From positions 1 through 64,000 of the forward strand of contig JAHLWY010000237.1 in NCBI GenBank assembly GCA_020002185.1: a stretch of 64,000 bases of DNA. The letters run 5' to 3'. A program made the position numbers and the translations under genes. This DNA is from Paraescarpia echinospica. Lineage: Eukaryota; Annelida; Polychaeta; Sabellida; Siboglinidae. Positions 53,981-64,000 of the stretch are shown piece by piece (the first letter of the stretch is position 1; each line of letters starts with the position of its first letter). The notes beneath the pieces are model-generated. The model was not told the DNA's origin. It saw only the letters and a list, made by a program, of their open reading frames with translations, and searched no databases.

Positions 53981-54773
53981 ATTAGGGTGTATTTTTATAT
54001 ATTTTGTAGAAGGTGGGTTTTTCTTTCCAAATGCCAGATCCCCAGAATAGTGGCAGAATAATCATATATTGATTGTGGCCACTTAACGGAAGAAGAGACC
54101 CGTCTCGAATTTCTCTTTTATCTCTTAAGTTGCTCGATAAACAGGTCGCACGGTGCCTACATTCGATCACACAAGTGTTGAACAACCTACTCGTCCGAAA
54201 CCAGTCGGCCTATACATCGTACTACTCAACTGAAACTGCCCTAGTGCTTGTGCAGAATAACATTCTTCAGGCATTAGTCCGGTTGTATGGGCTGATCCTC
54301 TTGCTACTCGATATGTCTAATGCATTGCATACCGTTGATCACGACATTCTGATTTCGCGTCTAGAAAAACGCATCGGTGTGACTGGCTCCGCGATAAAAT
54401 GGGTCCGCTCATACTTGTCCGATCAAACACAATCCGTGATAATACTAAATGGTGCTTCCGACCATTCAAACATCGCTTTCGGTGTCCCCCAAGGCTCAAA
54501 ACACTGGGGCCACGGCTTTTCACCATGTACACGTCCCCGATCGGCGATATCATCAGACAACATAACTTGAGCTATCACATGTATGCAGACGACACACAGC
54601 TGTGCATCAAATTTGACATCACTGATGAAAACGACAAGCACCACGCACCAACCAGAAGAAACACAACATTATCATGATAAAGATCGGCGTCTGTGACATC
54701 ACTCCTAGTCCGAGTGCCAACAACATCGGCGTCGTGTTCGACGTTGAAATGTCGATGGTACGTCACATGCAAC

Positions 54774-56322
54774 CAGGCTTGTTAACAAATGCATTTGAAT
54801 GTTGAGCATTTGATTGCGCATTCAAATGCCTCCGTGAAATTGTAAATGCATTTGGATTTGAATGCATATCTTAAACATTTGCATTTGAATGCGATCCACA
54901 AACTCGTGATTTGTCAAATGTACAATCAAATACATGCATAATTCTTTGAATAATTATCATTGTTAGATTCACTTTCAAATGTTCACAGCATGCCATTGAA
55001 AAAGTGCTCTGTGGTGAGCAGTATCCTCAGCAGATTATGAAATCATTGTCTAATCTGTGAATCCACTTTCACAACGTGTTCTTTAAAAACGTAGGGTGGC
55101 AGCTCATTAGGGGGAGTAAACATTAGCAATGCCAGCCCTAAATATTTACTGCCAGGTTGTGGTAGTAGTGGCACACCGGTAGCTGTAATTATCCACCAAA
55201 GTATCATCAAGCAACCACCAGAGGACAGTCTGTTGTCTTGGGTTCCCTTCCATTCTGGCTTACAGGAATGATTGGCCTTTCATTCCCTGCCATAGTTCGC
55301 AGTAAACTGTCAATTGTCTATTCCTCCCTCACATTTCCACCTGCCAAAACGTTATCTTTTTCGAACTAATGACTGTTGGCCAGCAAGAATCACCACTTGA
55401 TGACATGGTGTGTGTGTGTGTGCGTGCGTGCGTGCGTGACGTGTGTACGTGTGTGCGAATACGACTGTTACTCCAATTCAGTGCCGGTATGTAACGAAGT
55501 CCATTTAACAAAATGTAGTTGTAACGAAGTACATTTTCTGGAATTACTTTTTCTTGTAACGAAGTATATTGATCTGTACTGTTTTATTTTCTACTTCAAT
55601 ATTTTTAGTTACGTGTTATGTTATAACTGCAGTGATGAAGCAGTTGGGCTTTTGGGGTCTCCCAGATTCGCAGGGAAATCTACCACATCTCCCGATCTCC
55701 CGGCCGGGAGAAGCAATCTCCGAGATTTCTACGCCAATGAAACAAACGAAATTGTATGTGGCCTGAAAAAGCCAGCGATTTAATTGCAATCGGTCTTAGC
55801 CTAAACGAGCTAATTCTCACGAACGGGAACACCGGGCCAAGGCTGCTCGGACAACAACGGTTGTTGTTTAAATCACGCCGACTAGACAACAACAACTGCC
55901 TAACTATAATATTTGTGGGTCTTGCCTGTAGTTGACATTGCATATAAGCTTTAGTCGACTAATAAGACAAGCACCGTAAACTGTGCTTGCAGCCGCGGGT
56001 TCCCTGTGAACTCATATGCCTAGCTAGAACATCATATTAGTCGACTTTTTCTTCTTTCTACCATACCTATAAAACCACAAACATTTTAGTTTACTTGTCC
56101 ACATGTAATTTGTTTAATGCAAAATTAAATATATATTAACATTTGAAATTAATTCAAATGCATTAGCAAATGTGTAACCAAAACATTTGCATTTTAATTT
56201 GCATGTCACCCTAAAAAATTTGCATTTGAATGCGTTCCTGGAAAATGGCATTTGCATTTGAATCAAATGAAGCATTTGCATTTGCATTCAAATACGTTGA
56301 CATGCATTTGTTAACAAGCCTA
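54774..56322. mobile_element. hAT-like non-autonomous element with CATTTG-rich ends, 1.55 kb
   Basis: The ends are AGGCTTGTTAACAAATGCA (from 54775) and TGCATTTGTTAACAAGCCT (to 56321), a perfect 19-base inverted repeat. The edges read C...A outside that. Flanks CATGCAAC and CATGCACA suggest an imperfect 8-base target duplication. Both subterminal regions (54785-54950 and 56140-56310) are packed with CATTTGAATGC and GCATTTGCATTTG words, as in hAT elements where the transposase binds such repeats. The interior has a GT microsatellite (55409-55460) and no transposase. The 135-codon frame at 55376 has no domain. Confidence 0.8.
55409..55460. repeat. TG microsatellite with TGCG variants
   Basis: GTGTGTGTGTGTGCGTGCGTGCGTGCGTGACGTGTG run inside the hAT-like element. 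Confidence 0.85.
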
Positions 56323-56580
56323 CATGCACACGTATATCACTTGCGGAACATTGCTTCCATACGATCGTGTCTATTGGAGAAAGCAGGGGCTCGAATAATA
56401 TATTCACAGGTGATTTCGAGACTCGACTACGGGAATGTTCTGCTGTTCGGCATCCCAGATATTCTTATCTCTAAACTGCAGAGAGTGCATAATTCAACAG
56501 CTCGATTGGTAGTCCGGTGCAAAAAGGAGGCGAGAGCACATCACCCCGGTGCTAAAGAAGATCCATTGGCTTCCTAGTCC

Positions 56581-57737
56581 AATAGAAATTGATGATGACT
56601 GTAGCATTTCTGCTATTTGTGGATGTTTAAATCTACTTTCCTTAGGTTTAATTTGGTAAATGAGGAAGGTCAAGCCAGTAGATAGGCAGATTGTTGACCA
56701 ATCGCCTTAGTTACGTAATTACAGCAACTCGGTTGCAGATGCGCTCAGTGGGGCGTGGCATTCTGTTGCTAGCGTTTCTTGGCAAGCATGTGGTTTCGCT
56801 GTATCTTAGAGGGTGTTCCACAATGCCTAGCTTGAATTGTATATTGTATTAGCCAATAGAAATTATGGAAACCTGCCATATGATGTGTAAATAGGTCCGA
56901 TTATATAAACGTCTGTCGTACGCATTTCGCCATCTGGGCGCTGGCGAAGGACTGGGTCAGATCCAGAGTTGAACGAGACAGGCTGCCCTGCTGCCAAGAG
57001 AATGGCAAATCAAGTCGTGAAGAGTGGTGGGAATCGTTAACGTGGGTTACGTTCCCAAGCTTGTGTGTGTTTAATATTCAGCGTCCAGAGTGACTGTTCG
57101 AGCTTCGAAGAAGCCATGCCGCTACGTCAGCGGTTTATTGAAACAACTTTCCGGTCGGCCCCAGTAGTATGTAAGTCCATTTCGAGGGGTAGATGTGTCT
57201 GCGTGAAATTGTGGGACCAAAGATGCTGACTAATTTCCGGTTAGGAGCGCCCCCTATTTGCTATTGGTGTACTTAATCCGATGAGGTCATATCCCTTAAT
57301 TATCGTCCCCCCAACGAGTGTTGGGAATGTTAGTGCGTGCGTGTATGTGCATGTAAGGGGCGGCTAATGACTATCTCTTATTTTTGTGTATGCCTGCGTC
57401 TATTCTTTTTTGTGTGTTATTGAATGTATGTATATGTAAGAGTCATCTATCTTTGTGTGTGTTATAGCGTGCACGCGCGTATGAAAAAATGAACAAAACA
57501 CGGTAGTATACGAGTGCACACGTATTTTATTGACTAAAGATTCAAGCGAATAATGATTACGACTTGCGGATTTTTAAACCTCGCCAGCGATCGTGAGCTT
57601 ACGGGTCATTATGACCACGCCATCGGCTCGTGTATGCATGATACTACTTAGAGGTGACTTAATACCTCGCCATTGGTCAGAGCTTACGGGCATCTGACCA
57701 CCACGCCATTGGCTCAATCAATGATAATGATAATACC
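56581..57737. other. Unassigned stretch with a duplicated 50-base segment
   Basis: No gene. CCTCGCCAGCGATCGTGAGC near 57591 and CCTCGCCATTGGTCAGAGCT near 57664 begin two imperfect copies of about 50 bases, each ending near CACGCCATCGGCTC or CACGCCATTGGCTC. Part of 56600-57300 could be internal or LTR sequence of the LTR element whose end follows, but I cannot show it. Confidence 0.3.
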
Positions 57738-58318
57738 TTGTTGTCAATGAAACTCGATGCCGATCAATATCTAAACAAAGCGAGACAAGCAACCAAAAGT
57801 AATGCAGGATCGTATCGTCGCAACAGAGCACACCTAAAACGAACGAAACTGCTCCGCTCTGCGATTCCCTTCGTTCGCCAGAGAGACGTCAGCAGGCAGC
57901 TGACCAGCCAGCCAGGAGCGATGAGGACATTACCAGGACGCCGACACCGCTACCTGCGACTACTACACTGCGTACATCTGCACAGGTCGCGCCTTCTACA
58001 CCTGTCTGTGCCAGACAAGTCGATAGAACGCCTGTTACTCCGGTACCAACTCGGGTATCGCTGAGATCGAGGTGTAGCAGCTGAAAAGCTGAACCTACGA
58101 ACACACTCGAACACATGTTTATTCAAACATTGATGCTATGATTCACACTTCTAGTGGAACCTATTGTTAGTATCTAGTGAACTTTATAATTCATAATTTA
58201 CAGGACTTTCATGTTAAGCCACTTTCGACCTATATATTTCTATGTTAGTTGTTCATTAGTTTTTATTTTACTATATTATCCTTGTTAGTTTCAGTTTAAC
58301 GATAAGAAAGGAAGGATG
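57738..58318 (+). pseudogene. 3' end of a Gypsy-like pol (frameshifted)
   Basis: The frame near 57805 reads GSYRRNRAHLKRTK, matching the YRRNRRHLRxT module at the C-terminus of Gypsy integrases. The Gypsy element at 33640 in this window has the same module. The frame then shifts near 57850, where a second frame rich in Pro, Thr and Arg runs to a stop near 58080. The purine tract GATAAGAAAGGAAGGATG lies just before the LTR. RT and the integrase core are missing upstream. Confidence 0.6.
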
Positions 58319-58455
58319 TTGTAATATCGGCAAATTCTTATTGACAGCGGTCTCGACTGATGCGCAGTGGCGCCATCTTCTGTAAGAGGTTGAGTGACCA
58401 GCTTAATAAACGTTTCGTTATACGCCGAGCTCGTACTTCATTGCTAAGTTACTAC
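58319..58455 (+). repeat. Probable short 3' LTR of the Gypsy-like remnant
   Basis: Starts TGTAATATCGGCAAATTC directly after the purine tract and ends AAGTTACTACA. TGTA...TACA ends and AATAAACG near 58406 as polyadenylation signal fit a 137-base LTR. The partner LTR is absent. Confidence 0.5.
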
Positions 58456-58602
58456 AAACATAGTAGATTAAAACATTGATCACGTGACATTTGTGGTATA
58501 TGTGTGTATATACTACTGTATATACATGATCTGGTACATATATGGTGTGAAGGTTGACTACTGTAGGCGACAATCTTCTTGGTTTTTCGGGGTGCCGGTG
58601 TA

Positions 58603-58767
58603 CTGGTCTGGAAGGAGGTTCCGGTCTGAGAGTAAGTTCCGGTTCCGTTTTGCGTATTGCGCATGCGATTGTACATGTCAAAGGTTAGCGCCTACTTTCG
58701 GCACGCAGCTGTATGGTCTGGAAGGAGGTTCCGGTCTGAGAGTAAGTTCCGGTTCCGTTTTGCGTAC
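58603..58767. repeat. Two-copy tandem duplication of about 110 bases
   Basis: TGGTCTGGAAGGAGGTTCCG, GTCTGAGAGTAAGTTCCGGT and TCCGTTTTGCGTA occur at 58603 and again at 58713 with no change in the shared 54 bases. Confidence 0.9.
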
Positions 58768-59895
58768 ACACAGTACATGTCAAGTGGTCATATTCTAGTT
58801 AGACTTCCTGTTCATTGCACACGAAGAAAAGTGCATTGTATTTTTGAGAAATGATTTTTTTCAAAATTCACATGCTGTGACATAAGTGCATTTGAGTAGG
58901 GAGATTTTCATGTGTGATTGTAGAAGGTGTTGACTGTAAAATGGTGGATTTCTACATGATTTGAATAAGCGGAAGGATATTTGGCAGCAATTTGCCTGTG
59001 TGACCTGTTTGCGGAGTAATTCTTGCCGGCATTTGTAAATATTGACGGGTGTCACACATACAGGCATTTTACGAGAGCTGGAAGTATGCAATTTTTTTTA
59101 AAATCCATCAGCATGTCAATGAGATGATGATAACAGCAGGTGAGAAGTTTAAGACATTTTATAGGTCACGTTTTCTTATAATCAGACAAAACGTTAACAT
59201 GGTCGCCTATGGGAAAACCAACAGTGTGCTGACCCCAATAAAGTCCCTGGCAACGGAAACACAGCTACACAGTGAGGCATCATGGATGACACGTTTTATG
59301 AGAAATATTCACACAAAATTAATGAAAATGCGTGTGTGTCATCAAACAATAAGTGTATATTGTGGACAGTAAAATTGTAAATTTGCATGTGGCAACAGAC
59401 CCACAATAACAGCCCACCGTTTAGCCTAAATGCTGCAGCACCGTACGAAATTCCTACAAGCAGTACTGGATGCTTCCCATCTCTGTCACAATAGTCTGTG
59501 TGTAACAGCCGATCATGTCAGCCTTGAGCCACACCGTGTGAACAACGAGAGGATACGTTGCAGTAATTTTGACAAATGTTCTGGTCATGGCGCTTACCCG
59601 GCATGCATGATAGATTAACAATTAAAAATAGGTAAGAACTTACTTTTTTCGGGAGTAAATGTAGAATGAACTTTTCCGAATTATCGTCGTAATCACTGGT
59701 CACTGGGGTGCGTTTGCAGTCATGTGTCCATATCAGTCAGCCCATGCTAACTGATATGATGTAATATTGTCGATTGTTTGTGGTGCTCGTGTTCTGGCTG
59801 TGTACGCAGGCAGGTGGAGTTGTGTCGCGTGTATGTCAGACCGGATGGTGTAGCTCTTCTCTCATTGCGTTTGCACGGACAGTCAGTTTTGCAGC
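58768..59895. other. Spacer downstream of the transposase frame
   Basis: Probably 3' flank of the Mutator-like element. A 107-codon plus frame (59049-59372) has no recognised domain. I could not find terminal inverted repeats. Confidence 0.3.
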
Positions 59896-61878
59896 TCAAG
59901 TAAACGCTGCAGAAATACAGAATGTCACAATTGTTAGAATGCCTCTCATTCTCTTTGACTTGGTTCTTTGTCTGTGTAGGCGAACCGATGGCTGTCTTGA
60001 ATACTCTCGCTGGTAGAGCACGTCCTGCTGAATCCGTTTGACAGCACGTGCCACTATGCCACCCTTTGTAATTGGACACTGAACGTTTTCCAGCTTTCGT
60101 AGCATTGAAATTCCAGCACCGTAGTTTAAGCGATCGATGACTGACGACATACGTCCCAATGCATTTCGGCTAAATTTACAATTTTTGGGGAGATAAGCAG
60201 ATATTGCTCGGTCGGCTCCTTCGTTAAAATTAGTTGTCAATTTGCGTCTTGTCATTTGAAGTGCGCGATTGCCAAGACGCATCTCGATCAGTTCTTGAAG
60301 TATTGCTCGATCACTGTCAGTCATATTTACTCGCCTTAGGCCACATGCCTTCAAATGCTGTGAGGTATTCCACCAATTCTTGCGACCACCACGGCGACAG
60401 TTTTTGCACGTGCCAGAATAGCAGTCTAACGTGGCTTGAATGATGTCCGGCATACGACTAGCTATGACTGTCGCGTCGCTGTCGTGAAGCATATGTACAC
60501 TTGTGTAAATCTTCTGGCACCTGGTCTTCACGTCTTCCGCAAACATTCTTCTGTTTTCTGTTCGCACGGTAGCAGTCTCTCCTGGAAACATTCTGGAGAA
60601 GAATGACGCTTTCATGATGTGACGAAATTGCGTTTGAGACAGATGTGTCGTATCGGATTGTCTCTCTGTCTGTGTACCTGCTGGCATGGCATCTTGTATA
60701 CCCCGAGATGCTAATGCATCTCCGTCAGTAGCAACGTATTTGATTGCAACACTGTCTTGTGTAAGACTGTCACCAATCTTTTTCCCAATTCTATACTCAG
60801 ACAGTGGTTCTGTTGCTTGCACATTGGCTGTGCAGCCGGCATGCCCAGGACAGGTTACATCCATGCCTTGACTGCGAAGTGAAGATCCTAATTTGCAGAG
60901 CTTGTTGTCCAGGTGAAACGCTATGATTTCCCGATTGCCAGTTTGCCAGCTGACTGCAGTTCCCACTGCCTGTGACGCATTTTGTCCACCACAACTATAA
61001 CTGTTTTTTTTCTTCAGATTTGTCGAGTTGTATCTAACATCGACGCTTATGTTAATGGGGTCGTCTTCTGGCAGACTACGCAGGATGTTAGTTGCTTTAG
61101 TTTTCCGTCTTCTCTCATGTAAGTCATCCATTGTTGCCTGGGCAGTGAGAGTTGCAACTTTGTTTGCATTTCTTTGTAACCCTGACTGACTTGGTGGGGG
61201 CGTATTCGTCGCAGCTAGAATGTGACGGATCTTTGTGGTTCCTGTCGTTGAATCCTGTAGACCGACGTGAAGTGCCACATTAGTCGTTGCGGCCCGCTGA
61301 CCACAGCGTCCAGTGTTCACCTCAGTGTATAGTTTGTACATGCGTGAATGATAATCACAATGTGTACACCGGAGTGATTGCTTCCAGCACAGACCGATCT
61401 GTCGTTCCTCGTGTACTTCAAAATGTGCAGAAGTGCATGTTGTCTTTGCATGCTCTGCGTAGCAATCATTCCACATATCAGCAGTTTTCTTCACATTCAG
61501 CAAACGCATCTCAGAATCTTTATGGTTTTTGTCTGCTTGAAGATAGCTGTTTGTTAAATCTTGGCACCTATCTGGCCGTGGTCGTAGAATTTTGGCATTG
61601 CCACATACTCCATCGGCATCCGGTACTGTTAACAGTCCACCCGCAATTTCCTGTACCACTCTGGAATAGTCGTCCATATGTAGTCGTGACATCCACACAC
61701 AACCCGTTTGAGTTTCTGATGTTTCAGCACATGTTGGTTTGAAGTATCGATGACCTTGCTGAAAACCACACGGATTTCTCGTCTTGCCACCAACAGGCGG
61801 TGGCTTCTTATCATTAACTTTACTAATCTCATTTGTAGTCTGCGTTATTGTAATATCGCAGCGGAATAATCCAGGCAA
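59896..61878 (-). CDS. Mutator-like transposase, long intact frame
   Basis: 660 open codons without any stop, from a TTG-initiated edge, so the true start is unknown. No in-frame ATG precedes residue 63, and an N-terminal exon joined near a CAG at about 61844 is likely. Visible features: Cys-rich segment CTHCDYHSRMYKLYTEVNTG (171-190), ISVDVRYNS (Asp 280) and the finger-like TCPGHAGC (343-349). These are followed by TEPLSEYRIGKKIGD, YVATDGDALASRGIQDA (Asp 385 and 387), SDTTHLSQ and CYSGTCKNCRRGG with a following NWWNTSQHL. Asp boxes, a C-x-x-H-type finger and the TDGD block are the layout of Mutator-like transposases common in invertebrates. This assignment comes from recalled motif style. 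The absence of any frame break in 2 kb suggests recent activity or selection. Terminal repeats and the 9-bp duplication expected of Mutator elements were not found. Confidence 0.65.
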   Translation of the reverse strand: MPGLFRCDITITQTTNEISKVNDKKPPPVGGKTRNPCGFQQGHRYFKPTCAETSETQTGCVWMSRLHMDDYSRVVQEIAGGLLTVPDADGVCGNAKILRPRPDRCQDLTNSYLQADKNHKDSEMRLLNVKKTADMWNDCYAEHAKTTCTSAHFEVHEERQIGLCWKQSLRCTHCDYHSRMYKLYTEVNTGRCGQRAATTNVALHVGLQDSTTGTTKIRHILAATNTPPPSQSGLQRNANKVATLTAQATMDDLHERRRKTKATNILRSLPEDDPINISVDVRYNSTNLKKKNSYSCGGQNASQAVGTAVSWQTGNREIIAFHLDNKLCKLGSSLRSQGMDVTCPGHAGCTANVQATEPLSEYRIGKKIGDSLTQDSVAIKYVATDGDALASRGIQDAMPAGTQTERQSDTTHLSQTQFRHIMKASFFSRMFPGETATVRTENRRMFAEDVKTRCQKIYTSVHMLHDSDATVIASRMPDIIQATLDCYSGTCKNCRRGGRKNWWNTSQHLKACGLRRVNMTDSDRAILQELIEMRLGNRALQMTRRKLTTNFNEGADRAISAYLPKNCKFSRNALGRMSSVIDRLNYGAGISMLRKLENVQCPITKGGIVARAVKRIQQDVLYQREYSRQPSVRLHRQRTKSKRMRGILTIVTFCISAAFT

Positions 61879-61956
61879 AATTACAGTTGAAAGGGAAAAA
61901 CCGTTATTGGAAATTATAGACTTCTCAACAGTATGTCAGTCCAAATCACAGTGAAT

Positions 61957-62136
<180 letters not shown>

Positions 62137-62345
62137 TAATTAAGGGGGTGGGGATATAATCCCATTAGTTAAGCCTCAGTTTGGAAATTGTTATGAAAAT
62201 AAACCAATCATGTTGCAGCATGGTAATTCAACAGTCTTTTTTGTTTACTTTTCAGGTAATTAAACACATGTGAAGACCTTATCAGTGACCCTAATGACAC
62301 TTGAACACAGCCACTGGTATGAGCCACCATAATGAGGACTGCTAT

Positions 62346-64000
62346 ATAATAATAATAATATATTTTATTTGGTATAGCGCCACATCCAATATTGTTCGTG
62401 GCGCTTCACAACATATTAAAATACATAAAAATGGTAGAATTGCAATAAATATGTATATGTCTATTAATTTAAAATAAATATTAGTGGTAAAGAATAAAAT
62501 AAATAAATACATACATATTGAATAATGTAGAATTTCTAAATAAAGAAGTAAATAAATAGCAGTTATTCATCAAAATTAAATAATATTAATAATAATCAAT
62601 CTGGCACAATAACTATATAAAATAATACTAATAAATAAATATATATCTGTATGATTAATAATAATAAATAATTTACTAAAACATTTGATATAAAATAGTT
62701 TACGTGAGGAATAATGAATAATCATTACGAATACGATAACTAATTAAAATTGGTTTTAGTAGAGGGCAGTGTTCATGTAGGGTGGCACTAATATGAAACA
62801 CAAAAGAAATGTGTCTTCAGACGACATTTGAAGCTGGCGAGAGTGTCACAGGTTTTAACAACTCTCGGTAAAGTGTTCCATAGGGACGCAGCAGCGACAG
62901 CGAACGAGCCGTCCCCAGCCTTGACACGAGTGCGCTTCACTTCCAACATGTTACTGTCGCAGAGCGCAGTGCTCTTGCCGGTTGATATGGGTGCACGAGT
63001 TCACACAGGTACACGCGCGCGTCATTGTGCATGGCTTTGTACGTGAGTACCAGTATCTTGTAATCCACTCTGCGCGCAACAGGCAGGCAAAGAAGTTCGC
63101 GTAACAGGGGCGTGGCGCTGTCACTACGTGGACGACGCAGGATCAGTCTGGCAGCCGAGTTGTGTATTCGTTGCAGACGCGCGATGTTAACTGCAGACGT
63201 GCCGTACAAGAGTGCGTTGCAGTAGTCAATCCGCGATGTGATGATGGCATTGACTACGCGTTCCTTTGTTGGTTTGGGTAAAAAACGGCTAATCTGATTG
63301 ATGTGGCGGAGGTAGAATGAGCATGCGCTGACAGTTTGTGACACTTGCATTTTCATATCTAGGTGCCTGTCAATGAAGACACCGAGACTTTGAACACATC
63401 TTGAAGCTGTAATTATAGAACCACCAACGCGAATCACAGTGCCATCAACGATTGCATCCGCAGACTTGGGTACAATCGGAAGATACTGTGTCTTGCCGTC
63501 GTTCATGCACATAGAATTCCATGCCATCCAGTTCTTTATTTCACCCAAACAGTCCTCCATTTGCTGAACCGCAGCCGTTAAAGCGAAACGATTCAGGGCG
63601 AAATGTGAATAGATATGTAAGTCGTCAGCATAGTGGTGGAAGAAGAGTCCATGGGCTCGAATAATGTCACCGATAGGTTGGACATATAATGAAAAGAGCA
63701 GTGGTCCAAGGACGGAGCCTTGCGGGACACCTGTCGTTAGAGTAGTAATACTCGACGATTGGTCACCGATTACAATTCGCTGCGTCCGGTCTTGCAGGTA
63801 CGATGCCATCCAGTCCAGTGCTTTTCCAACAAAGCCATAGCGCAAACGTAGACGCTTAATCAAGATGTCATGGTTGATAGTATCGAAGGAGGCACTAAAA
63901 TCAACGAGAACCAAGGTGGTTCCTTGTTTATTGTCCATGGCTGTTTTGATGGCACTTGTAACGTATAGTAGCGCGGTTTCGGTCGAATGTTTTTTCCGAT
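62346..64000 (-). mobile_element. L2 LINE, minus strand, continues beyond the window
   Basis: The minus strand from the window end reads KKHSTETALLYVTSAIKTAM, the start of the conserved RT region, so the element runs off the edge. After the RT frame come a frame change near 62937 (KRTRVKAGDGSFAVAAASLW, then NTLPRVVKTC) and another near 62850 (FKCRLKTHFFCVSY). The 3' end at 62390-62346 reads GTGGCGCTATACCAAATAAA then TATATTATTATTAT, the usual L2 tail of a GCGCTATA hairpin region and TAT repeats. The two late frame changes make it inactive. Confidence 0.9.
62937..63938 (-). CDS. L2 reverse transcriptase (intact core)
   Basis: 333 codons from MDNKQGTTLVLVDFSASFDT. It includes LDWMASYLQDRTQRIVIG, GVPQGSVLGPLLFSLYVQPI (70-89), the catalytic HYADDLHIY (YADD at 103-106), IKNWMAWNSMCMNDGKTQYL, VQSLGVFIDRHLDMKMQVSQ and RIDYCNALLYGTSAVNIARL, then the C-terminal IHNSAARLILRRPRSDSATP. 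The frame is open at its 5' side, and protein sequence continues to the window edge. The core is undamaged. Damage is limited to the C-terminus. Confidence 0.92.
   Translation of the reverse strand: MDNKQGTTLVLVDFSASFDTINHDILIKRLRLRYGFVGKALDWMASYLQDRTQRIVIGDQSSSITTLTTGVPQGSVLGPLLFSLYVQPIGDIIRAHGLFFHHYADDLHIYSHFALNRFALTAAVQQMEDCLGEIKNWMAWNSMCMNDGKTQYLPIVPKSADAIVDGTVIRVGGSIITASRCVQSLGVFIDRHLDMKMQVSQTVSACSFYLRHINQISRFLPKPTKERVVNAIITSRIDYCNALLYGTSAVNIARLQRIHNSAARLILRRPRSDSATPLLRELLCLPVARRVDYKILVLTYKAMHNDARVYLCELVHPYQPARALRSATVTCWK

Larger units (their letters stand above)
54075..56580 (+). mobile_element. L2-like LINE, split by a hAT-like element
   Basis: The first part (54075-54773) reads LVRNQSAYTSYYSTETALVL, LLLLDMSNALHTVDHDILIS, IKWVRSYLSDQTQSVII and GVPQGS. 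After a frame change near 54500 it continues PRLFTMYTSPIGDIIRQHNL and SYHMYADDTQLCIKF, with the YADD box intact, then ANNIGVVFDVEMSMVRHM. The second part (56323-56580) resumes HAHVYHLRNIASIRSC, then RLDYGNVLLFGIPDILIS and VHNSTARLVVRCKKEA. The two parts are adjacent in intact L2 proteins, so 54774-56322 is an insertion. The copy lacks its C-terminal end beyond 56580. Confidence 0.85.

Overview
This window is eukaryotic and reads as a transposon-rich intergenic stretch of an animal genome, most likely a marine invertebrate. The reasons are GT-AG introns with phase-compatible exons, LINE relics of the Rex1, CR1 and L2 types, tRNA-derived SINEs, hAT, Tc1/mariner-like, Ginger1 and Mutator-like DNA transposons, a Gypsy LTR element, and AT-rich DNA full of micro- and minisatellites. 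I cannot name the phylum from sequence alone. There are no operons or ribosome binding sites, and no tRNA or rRNA genes were recognised. Almost every long open frame belongs to a mobile element.

Layout. 1-3.1 kb: a broken Rex1-like LINE, then an older LINE relic. 3.9-4.9 kb: a 58-bp minisatellite. 5.6-6.4 kb: a minus-strand LINE relic. 9.2-10.6 kb: the only candidate for an ordinary host gene, three predicted minus-strand exons. 11.0-14.1 kb: a 51-bp minisatellite of about 60 copies upstream of that gene. 14.8-15.1 kb: an orphan exon with a stop codon. 16.8-22.4 kb: an unclassified repeat carrying 35-bp palindromic tandem units. It is split by a 4.8-kb inverted-repeat element whose ends are arrays of CTATAG palindromes. 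22.4-27.0 kb: a decayed integrase-like gene, itself split by a 3.0-kb composite transposon with a 4-bp target duplication.

28.0-29.2 kb: a hAT element with a perfect 8-bp target duplication. 29.5-34.3 kb: a full-length Gypsy retrotransposon with near-identical 175-bp LTRs, a 5-bp target duplication and two frameshifts. 34.7-44.0 kb: the most notable object, a 9.3-kb Ginger1-type DNA transposon bounded by TGT...ACA inverted repeats and CCGG target duplications. Six intact, phase-compatible exons encode a GPY-type integrase tail, an Ulp1-like protease and a C-terminal PHD finger, but I could not find the DDE catalytic core. The element also contains a MITE and a LINE relic. 44.1-44.9 kb: a second, inverted copy of the palindromic repeat family seen at 16.8 kb.

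45.0-48.3 kb: a minus-strand CR1/L2-type LINE with a degenerate 2A-like motif. 49.4-58.5 kb: LINE and LTR pieces, including an L2 split by a hAT-like element, and a GC-rich 55-bp minisatellite. 59.9-61.9 kb: a long intact Mutator-like transposase frame. 62.3 kb to the end: an L2 LINE that runs off the window.

The genes do not form a pathway. The theme is nesting: younger elements inside older ones, several with target duplications that fix the order of insertion.
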